Shown here one piece after another: positions 47,901 to 58,607 of a stretch of 64,000 bases of DNA (its first letter is position 1; each line of letters starts with the position of its first letter). This stretch comes from Sipunculus nudus (lineage: Eukaryota; Annelida; Sipuncula; Golfingiida; Sipunculidae), in assembly GCA_026874595.1 (NCBI GenBank), contig CM049317.1, positions 10,018,382-10,082,381 on the forward strand, given 5' to 3'. The notes under the pieces are model-generated. The model ran no database searches, was not told the origin of the DNA, and was given only the letters and a program-made list of their open reading frames with translations. Both the position numbers and the translations under genes were made by a program.

Positions 47901-50900
47901 ATTGAATACCCAAAATTAGTTCTGAATTTTTCATATTTTATAAGTTATTAGTATAAATATAAAATTAGTACCTTAAATTTTGCCCAATTGTGACCATGGC
48001 ACGTTTGTTTCCTGTGAGCACTGTTGATATAATTTTCATATCATGCACACATAAGGATTTCAGCTTTTTAGTTTAGAAAGCTTAAAGAAATTGGCCAAAT
48101 ATTGTAGCTTTTATTAATGTTTTTTATGAGACCCTGTCAGACTTTAGCTCTCTCCAGCCCCTCTTGAGTCACCTGTATGTTGACCTTGTTGACCTTTCAT
48201 CAAATTATGCACGCTTGAGGCGAGAATCCAGGCAGCTTATGGCCAGCCACAGTTGATCCAGGTGTCCAACCCAACTCATCTAGTAGTTTTAACCAACAAC
48301 ATAACAATAAACAATAAATTAATAAATTTTTATTGGTTTTTAATAACAAATTAAAGAAAAATAGAAAAGGAATTTGTTAGTTTATAATAACAGGAAGTTA
48401 ACTTGCAGTTACTGATGATATAAGAATCTTGTATCGATGGGTAGAATGTCACATATTCCAAATAACACCATGCAGTCACCTATGGCATTTTCAGTTCAAT
48501 TTTAATGATAAAGAAGTAAATCATATTATTCATTACTAATCATTAGGGATTATATGAAGGAAATTAATGATAGACAAAGATGCAGTTGATAATATTAATC
48601 TAGATTCCTACTGTGTCTAGTGTGTACATTGATGTGAAATAAGTCCAGAATGAATTTTTTACAGTTATTTTTTAATATAAATAAAAGCCATAAAACCAGG
48701 TACTTATGATCATTATTTAAATGTGTGAATTTTGTATATTCTTGATTCTCAACATCATTGTTTGGTGAAAACTGAATAAATACCAGACATGGTGCGAATA
48801 CTTTGTAATTGTATTTAAATATGAATATGATTATGTACTCCATTAAATTTCTTGCATAAAGAATGGGAATTCAGGTAAAAATGAAAGTATATGAATACTC
48901 TTGCAAATACTTTCAAAATGTATTCATGAATGCATTCATGAATATATTCTTTAATATTATTTTAATAATCATATCAGTTATATTTCATTTTAAAAAATCA
49001 TACGATTCTCTTATTATTTTTAATAAAAATTATATTTGGGACAATATTTGTAATTTTTTTAATAAATAGTTAAACTCTTATTTTATATGTTCTGCTTATA
49101 AGTTATATGGCCAAGTCAAAATCTGTGTGACAGTAGTACTCCATTTGTTAATAAAATAAATGAAATCAATCCTCTTCCCTGTCTCCAAAGGTACTATCAA
49201 AATCATACATAAGCTAAACAACAACAACTCATAATACAGCTTATATTTATTACCACACAAAACCAGCATGTGCCTCATTTCTAAATAATATTTTTTTATC
49301 ATATATAACAGCTGAGCGTTGTGACCCATAGGTCCCTTGTTTTTTTCTGTAGTCACTTGCTTTGATTACAGATGCGGGGTCCCACTCCAGGTCACTGGAA
49401 GTCAGCTATGCCAGGGTTTCTGATTTGTTACAGTCACTGGGGGAGATCCCCTGCTGTGACAGGTGTACAGTTATTCTCATATCACCACCCCAATATCACC
49501 CCCCCCCCCAAACCCAACCCACCAAGTGTAATGCAGTATTGTTATTGTTTTCACTGTTTCTCCTTAATTGTAATGCTGTTTCCACTCTGATATGCAAAAA
49601 CTTTCCTTGAAAAAGTAATTCAAGGTGTAATCCAGAAGATGCAATGTTGTGTAATGTAGCATTTTTAAAGAAATCATTTTTCTTTTAAATCATTTTACCA
49701 ATCATAATGGAACCCATCAGTATGCTTAAATTATGATAAAATATGAAGCACATTATGGATAAATAAAGACACAATTAAAAATTGTGAAATCTAAATCAAG
49801 TATTTTTGTTAGCTATTTATTGTTTTGCAGATTTAAAATATATATTTTTGTGGTAAAAAATAAATAAACATTTGCATGCATGATGTGGTGTTATCTGACA
49901 AGATTGAGATTTATGATGATGCAATTGAGAATTATGAATCAACTTTTATATTCAGATATATATGTTATATTGAAAATGTATAGAAATATAAACTTAAATA
50001 AAAAAAAAAATTGATGTGATAAAAAAATGAGGATTTATTACAAACATTTGTTCATTATTTTCCTGCATCAGCAGAATTTGAGATCAGGCTTTGGCGGCTT
50101 TGTTTGCCATGTTTTATGTTGTTAATTAGTTATATTTCAACTGTATACATTTCATAAAAAAAAAACATATATTTAATAATATATATTATACAAAAAAAAG
50201 ATTCGATTGAACAAATGTTTAAACTACTGAAATGTCAACAGTTAATCGAAAAACCAACTAATGATCATGGTAATAGTACAGATCATTTGTTCACAAACTG
50301 CTCACATGCTTCAGTTTCAACATTAGGAAACACATGGTCAGGTCACAAAATATTTTTTGCAACAATTTCTTGCTCATCAATACAAACCAATCATATAAAC
50401 CAACCATGGCCTTTATTACCTCTTCCTCTTACACTTTATCTCCATTAGATATTATATTAGATTTTTACCTTCAAGGTTAACGTCAGCTGAGCACAGTGAC
50501 CCATAGGTCCCTTGTTTTTCTCAAGCAGAGGTAGAAAATATTAATGCAGTTCAATTTCAGCTATAGTTTTGATGATGAAAATAATGCCTTTATCAAACAT
50601 TTTAATGAACAGAGTAAAAAGCAGATATAGTTTTTACATAACATTTATTTATACAGCATGTGAAGCAGAAAGTTGACACTGGATGGGCAGAACTCTGTCT
50701 TTGTGTTGTGTGGATTTTATTTTTAGTAGCAGTAGATGTGTGAAACCGCTTCTGAGTATATGCATGCTCTCCGTGTGTATACCCTTTTTGCATATGTTGT
50801 TTTCCTCTTTAACTTTTAGCACAAACATTAACTTATTGATTCCGTTTGAATAAAATAGAAACTGATACATGTCACAGCATTATATGTCATTGTGAGAAAT

Positions 50901-53900
50901 ATCCAGGGTGATATTTACCTGGATTTAAGTTACTGCTACACCATGGTGTACATTATGACTTTTGAGCATTTACTGTTATTTCAGCACGTCAGAAGAAGCC
51001 AATTAGTACAAGCACAGCGCAAAGCATAATCTCACCAGACCGAAGCCGGCCACGTAGCAAAATAGGGGTTTCTCAGTCACAGCGTAAGTAATCTGTAAGC
51101 GGAGATGTATAAACATGTACTTAGAATGTATATTCTGATATTCATAAACTCTAGACACTAATTGCTGTTTAGTACTGTTATGACAGTGATGTCAGTGATG
51201 ACTAAGTCAGCTGAGCTGTAGCGAAGAAGCTCCACCCATCTATAATTCACCAGGATGTCCATCAACAGGATATATTTCACAAAATTACAAAATGAAGCTA
51301 CAGTCCTGAAATTGGGCATACTATTATGAATCATAAAATCTCTTACCTCATCAGAAACTTGATATCTTAATTTACTGAACACATCTTGGTAAACATACAC
51401 TCTGAGTGATGTCTTTAAATTTTAATAAAAGCTGATAAGATATTAATTTTAGAAGAAAAACAAAATGTTGCTTTTATTCAAATAATGAGGCAGTCCATCC
51501 ATTAGCCATTCAATATTTAAACACTTTCTAAAATGACCATCGTGGTGGATTCATTTGCTTACATGTTTATGAAACTTTCAAATAACTATTGTTCTAAAGG
51601 ATATAAAATTTAATTTTCCATCTGAGCAGCATGGCCCATGGATCACTTGTTGTATATTGGACATATATACACATATTACCATAAAAGTCGTCGTAGAAGT
51701 CACATCCTTATTACAAGTCGCACCCTGACTTTTAGGATCCCTCTGGGGAAAACCCATTCAAGTTTTGTTTCAGGAAAAGTTCATAATAAAGGTCGCACCC
51801 AGACCAGACATGGGGTCTATTACAGATGTTCTATTACTATAACTATTACTATTACTTTTAATTTCTGATATTACTATTACTATTACTATTACCACAGTTT
51901 ATCTTCTATTACTATTACTATTACTATTACTTGGGTATCTATTACTATTACTATTACTATTACTTAAAATGATGAGTGGATTCTAGACCTTGTGCAGCCA
52001 TGAGTGCTATAAACTAGCACTACAATCATTTTTAAATAATATAACAAGCTCCTATATCATCCAGTTATAACCTACACAATTTTCTTATACTGTGTCTGTC
52101 ATTTACAAGAAGCCTAATGATACTTGAGATCTTAATTATTTCAGCTTCTTTAATTATGTTTTTTTTTTATATTTTGAAAACTCAATGATTATAAGGACGC
52201 TTTAAGTCGAAATGATAAGATAATTGCATGAACTCTTGAATACATGTTATTTAAAAGCAACCCATTGTACAGGACCTGGCATACGTAAAATATTGATTTA
52301 TAATAATATGCATACTTGTACATTTTATATTATTTTCATATATATTTCACATAAATTTATTTTATAGTACATACTTCCATTTAGATTTGATCTTCTTTCT
52401 CCTAGTTAATAAATTAAGATTTTCAGTGTAACTAAAAATTGTCTCCAAAGTAATCATAGTATTCATGATTATTGCATATTATTATTTAGTATCAAAACTG
52501 ACAATTCAGTCCTTTATGTATGTATCAGGAGAGGAATTTATGTAGGGCTGTGTCCTGTTTTCCAATCCCTATAAATATATCCAATAAAAATACTGTTTAC
52601 GTCAAGATTCTGGACAGATTCTAAACTGGAGACAAAAGTACCCATCTTCTCAGGTGTATTATTTTATCACATCTTGAGAGTGAACAGAGAGCTGGTAAAC
52701 TTTACAATAATGCTAGCATGCATGGCTTTTATTCTTCAGGCATGCCCTTCTTCATTGCAGCAAAACCAGCATAGGATAATTTAGGAATATAGAGAGTGAA
52801 TTAAACTTACATCAATTTTACAAAACAAATAAAATATTATATATATCACTTTCACAATAAATTTGGTATTAAACAATCATGTACTTTAAATTTTGTACAT
52901 AACAGGATCTAATTATTTGATATCAAAATTTCACATATTAAATAATAAAATATTAACAGTTACTTATATTTTCATATTATATAATCAGATAAATTAATAT
53001 AGTGAAAAAAATGGTTCATTTAATTTTCAAAATATAAATTAACATAATTTACGATATTGAATGAAGGTCTTCAAAATTGGTACTATGAAATAACAGACAA
53101 GTATTAAAAGAATAGTTTTAAAAGAATATGTATATAAATTAACTAGATCATACATGTGCTTGCAGTATGACTTATCTAAGTGAATTTAGTACTGGTATAG
53201 GTTTATATAGCATTGTAGGCTTCAATACTTTATGGGTAGTGAAAACACCATAAGCTTATCATAAACATTTTGGGTCTGCACTGGGTCTGGTTCCATATTA
53301 TATTTTTCTTGAATGTGTGTCATTGTAATCTGTATGATTAAAATGCAAAGTGGTTTGTGAAAATAAATCAAGGTACATTTCAGAATATGCACATGGATTG
53401 ATGGATGTGAGATAATAATACACAATAATAATACACTATTTATCTGTCTCTTAACATTACACATGCGTCTGTTTATCCATGGTTTACTAATCAAAGGTCA
53501 GATTATGCCAGGTAACTTATTTGGCTGTGACCTGCTCTGTCTAGTACTCTTATGTAATTAGCACCAGTTGTCACTAGCAATGTGGCAGCTGGCCAATGCT
53601 TGTCTCAACAATAGGCACATCCTGGGCAATAACTGGACAAGAACTGAGTCTGTTCAGCATTATTTGCTGATATGCTTCATGATCAAGGGGCTCACAGGAA
53701 GTAATAGAAAGTAATATGTATTACTCTATTACTTTGCCTTCTGTTTCTATTACTATTACTATTACAGCTCAAATTTTTGAGTCTATTACTATTACTATTA
53801 CTATTACATGGAAAAAGCTGTAATAGTCTATTACTATTACTATTACTTATTACTATTACCCCATGTCTGACCCAGACTTCAGAGGCGTCCCAACTACCTG

Positions 53901-56900
53901 ATACTAATGGGATTCAAGTACCATTCCCTGCGGTCCAAGACTATAACCAACATCCCCGTAGTTCTTACATAGTTTATAAACTAGATAAACCATTTAAACA
54001 TAAAATAAAAAGGACAGCTTTAATACAATGCTAATATTTAAGGAATAACAACAGAATCATTACATATAAAGTCCGGGTTCAATTGTCAGGTAAGATTTGT
54101 ACAGTGCCAGAGTCAGCTGCGTAGGATAACATTTTGTGCTGTGAAAATCTGTCATTATTGCCGTTTCTTTCTAGGTTAAGCAACATAAGTTTGAAAATTA
54201 AAGTTTAATGACTGTATTAATATGATAAAGAGTCTGAAGCAAAATACTATCACAATGGAGGAAGTGTTTAAATTCTTAAAGATCGTCAAAAGAAGAGTGG
54301 ATTCAATAGACTATGATTAGTTGCGCACACGTGACGAGTCCCAATCTGCTGCATTGGGCATATTTTTATCTGACTGAAGACAGGTGAAGGATGAAAAGAA
54401 TAATTTAGTTTGAATTTATTCACCTAATTTCTGAAATGGGCTCTAAAACTGAATTAAGTAACCCTTGAATTAATTTTTACAACTTACCATTAAGGCGCGG
54501 CACATGCACCGTATTACTGAAATCACTGAAATATGTCAGTCAACAAGGGGATAATGAACGCTTTATTGGCCGGTCTGTTAAATGTAAAATATACACCACT
54601 GAATTTACTTGTATTAAATTTACTGAGACGAGGATTTTATTCAGTGATTATATCTGGAAGTTCCAATTTCCATCGTTACAAGATATAATGTTCAAATGGC
54701 TTGGATGTCTGGCAACCTCAGCCGTGTTGAACCAGATCCGTCATAACACAAAACTATGTCGCTTCTCGTGGATTCAGGTACGCATGCAGCAATTTCAGTA
54801 AATAAAATATATACCTTATGGTGTGTGTTATTTCATTGTACTTTATTAATGTGTCTTCATTAAAAAATTCACGAATAGGTCAACACACGATTGACTGTAA
54901 GGCATGCATACCACCATAGTGTTGACGGAGCATACGATCATCATGAAAGTGACACAAGGAAACACGAAGCAAATCGTATATTTGCAGATCACGTCAACAT
55001 TATAACATTGTTATCCATCTGCTTGAAAACCTTGAGATGGTGACGGTGACTTGATGGTTCTTATTATGGGAATTTATAACTGTTTATATCAGTCACGGAA
55101 GGCTAAATTGACCTGGGGATGTAAAGGTCATTGCACGGGTGACCTGGGGCTTGAACTTCCGCTACTTGGCTTCAAAGGTCAGCTGGTACCCAGCGATTAA
55201 CCGGGAGAGGCAATCAAATTCAGGACGTGTCTGTAGTACCTTGATCAATTTTGAAAGTGACGCAACTTTACATGTATAAAAGGCTATGGAACAGCGAGTT
55301 TTTCATAATGACTCGCATCCCCATAAAGATTAAACGGGAAGAAAATGTACATGAGAGAGCGGCAGACTGGCTTATGCGTCAAACTGACTCGTGATATAAA
55401 TGTAATGCAGTTTAGGAAGTGTCACTTGAATTGCAAATTGTCACAACAGATTGCCCTTGAACTGGGCAAATTTATAATTTGCATTTCATGTTAATAAAAT
55501 TTAAATTCCGTCAGTTCACCAAACATAAGGCAGGTTTTCATAAGAGATGGTTGAAGGTGGAATTTATTTGGGAAAGACGTCACAAAGCACTGGTTAAAGG
55601 TATTGCCGATTATCACTCAACTGACGTCATTCCATGTACAATGTACTGGGAAAGCTAACTGAGACGGGATAAGTACGTATCACAAGTTCCACCCCGACTT
55701 TGGCATAAAATTATGGTTTTTAGAATTCCATTTCTTAGTACAAGTCGCGACTTCTACAATGACTTTTATGGTACACTATTCATGTGAATGTGTTCCTATA
55801 ATATTGTATTGAATTTGAATCTTAATATTCACTTGCAGAAGCAATTTTTTTTAGTTCATTAATCACACATGAGTAATCTTTGCTTGTTCCAAGTTTATCT
55901 GAAGTGGGAATATTGTACTGTCATACATCAAAAAGACAGAAAAGTAGGCTATTCATATATTGTTCCAGGTAATTTTATGTTCATTTAATGAAAGTTTGAT
56001 CTTGCCTTATCACTGTGGTCAGAAGATGTTCATGCAGGTGAGCATTTCTAATTTGATTGTTCCATAATTTTTTTTACAGCCGGGAGTCGTTCAAGCTCTC
56101 CGTCATCTCGCCTGAGTTACCTGACGCACACAACACCAGGATCTAGTCGCGTTCGTCGCAAATCAGGAATACCTCGTAGCCAAGGAACAAGTAGAGAAAC
56201 TAGCCCCACTAGGGGCCAGGGTATGTCACAGACTAACTATATTAACCCCTTTTCTGTGACACACTCTGGTTCTAGTCGAATTCGCCATAAGTCAGGAATA
56301 CCTCGCAGTCAGGGAGCCAGTCGAGAAACTAGTCCAAGCAGGGGTAGGTTAAGCACGATGCGTTAACGGTGATCGTGAATCCCTCTCGGTAGCTAGTTTT
56401 AACCCTTTTGCACTCTCCTTTGCATGGCTGGGTCACTCAGTGTTGTTGTACAGTTTATGTATATACTCCAGGGATTGGGTATCCCGTCCACTTTTAGATT
56501 CTGTGAGGTGCAGAAACATGTCTGTTCTCCATTCCACTACCTCCATTCACCATTTTTTTAAACGATCATTTTTGCAAAATGCACTAAAACTGAGCTTTTT
56601 ATGCCCTTCAGATAATGCAGAAATGTGAATTCTGTTTTTTACAAATTCAGTATAACTCAGTAAAATGAAATTTGACAAACCAGGTCTATGGTGCTACAAC
56701 TTTTTATTGATGGCTATTTTGGTTGATCATATCCAGATACATTTTAAAAAGTCACTGAGATGATTTTGTTTTGTAATCTTTACATACATGTTGTACATAA
56801 ACACATCTCTCCTATATATCACATGTATGGAGTATGAACACGTCAGGTGACAGCATAACTTTTGCAGCCCTTCAACAGTGTTGCAACATAAATATAATTA

Positions 56901-58560
56901 TTTTATACTTATTAATATAACTACATATCACCACACTATCTCCTGTGATAAAAGGTGCATTGTACTTGCTAAAAATAAATTTTAAAGAAATATTGTGAAA
57001 AATTAAGTTGATATGAGTGTTTGATGGAGGATGTATGCTGGATACAGAGTGTCTATGTCCAAACTCCTGTACATTTGGTCCCCATGCATTTTGATTGTTA
57101 TTTTGATTTTAATGCACTCATCTTCTTACATGTTTTTTTTTTCACCCCATTTGAATCCTGTGCCAGTTTTATATATTAGCTTTATTTAAAATAATTCAGA
57201 ATAATTTGAAAACCCCATAGACTTTACTGCAAAGTTTGGGTGTAAAGTCTGATCAGTTATGAGGCATGTGTGACATCTTAACGCTAATTATTGAAAAATT
57301 GAAAGTCAGAAGATGATTAATCCCCATCCTATAACAACTATTTACAGCAGGCATGCCACTAAATTAGCTCTCAAAGCATGTTTCCCCAAAGAATCTTTTA
57401 CACATTCTAACTGGTATCATATAGATTAATATATAGTATAGGTTTGACCTTAAAGTTAAACCAAGCCAGACCTGACCAGCCAGCCAAGATCTTCAGCTTA
57501 AAGTCAGAAAAGGACTACAAATGGCAGTGGACAGAATTTCACCAGGTATCTATGGTATTGAATGTTACCAGGTATCTATGGTATTGAATTTTGACAGGTA
57601 TCTATGGTATTCAATATTGCCAGGTATCTATGGTATTGAATTTGCCAGGTGTTTATGGTAATGGTGTTTCTGAACATTTCTTGCTTAAGGCTACCATTGG
57701 TGTTGGGCAGAAATGCATAAAAAGTGAATGGTTTTTCCTCCAGATGTCTCAGATGTAGTGGTCTCTTGAACTTTTTAAGCATGGATTAAACCAAAGCCAG
57801 TGTCCAGCAGAAGTTAGAATGACCATCAGTATTTTTTGGTTCTTAAAAGAGTTGGCATTTTGAACTTTCAAATGGTCTTAAATAAGCAGCAGATTTTTTA
57901 TCCAACATGTAAAATGTGTTTCTCAGGTGTAGTTGTCTCCCAAACTTTCCTTGTATTTGTTTTTACCTGACAAAATGTTGGAAATATTACCGTGTATATG
58001 AAGATATATTCTAGCCATGTTTGCTGAACCTATAAAACTGAATTTATTAAATTGGAAAGTAGTCTAATGAATTACTAAATCCATATTTATATTGTTCTGC
58101 CTCAAGCCTGGCATGCTGTACATAGAAATCTCTAATAATCTCTAATGACTAACTAGATTGGTTAGAAATCTCTGTTAATGAAAGGTTTTAATATCTTGCA
58201 TAATCATGGGCCAAGCAAAATTTCTGGCATTTTACTATGGGTGCTAAGGTCCTGTATCGGGGATAGAATTTGATTATTCTGTCATTTAAGTATTAAAGTT
58301 GTTGCTGGTTGAATTTATTGCTATAATATGCACTAAGATAGAGCAGGTATTCAGAACAGGAGATACAAAAAAGGGGGTATATAAGTGTGTTGTTTCTCTG
58401 TGATTTAATTAATGTCACCTTGTGCTAAGTTTTTTTACTGTTTAATATTTTTTTTCACCATATTGTCTGATTGAAGTGTGTTGATATTGTATTTAAATTT
58501 GGCCTTTTCTTTACTTAGTGTCATTCACATAAAGAAATTTTCAAGAGTTAATGCCTATGC

Positions 58561-58607
<47 letters not shown>

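Larger units (their letters stand above)
43130..50984 (+). other. CLASP: Intron 18
   Basis: 7.9-kb intron, the largest fully contained. It holds a strong CTCF-like core (44392-44404), an (AT)n tract (44849-44919), a family-2 Helentron-like repeat array (46033-49341), a candidate exon (49372-49455) and another family-2 3' end (50483-50520). The remaining AT-rich segments show nothing. Confidence 0.75.
51084..56079 (+). other. CLASP: Intron 19
   Basis: Almost wholly mobile DNA: a short family-2 copy (51199-51652), then a 4.1-kb TA-flanked element (51679-55771) carrying a nested hAT (51805-53869). Confidence 0.85.

Noticed and set aside
49372-49462. Exon using the stronger donor GACAG|gtgtac
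   Set aside because: That end leaves phase 2, and joining to exon 19 gives a stop (TAG) after a few codons. Only the 49455 end keeps the frame.
53777-54034. 85-codon open frame beginning in Leu-rich text
   Set aside because: Its start is the (TATTAC)n array of the hAT element and it crosses the element boundary.
56221-56279. A short intron inside exon 20
   Set aside because: It has gtatgt, ACTAAC and a TTCTAG, but removing it changes the frame (phase 1 donor, phase 2 acceptor), while reading through keeps a conserved second SxIP copy.
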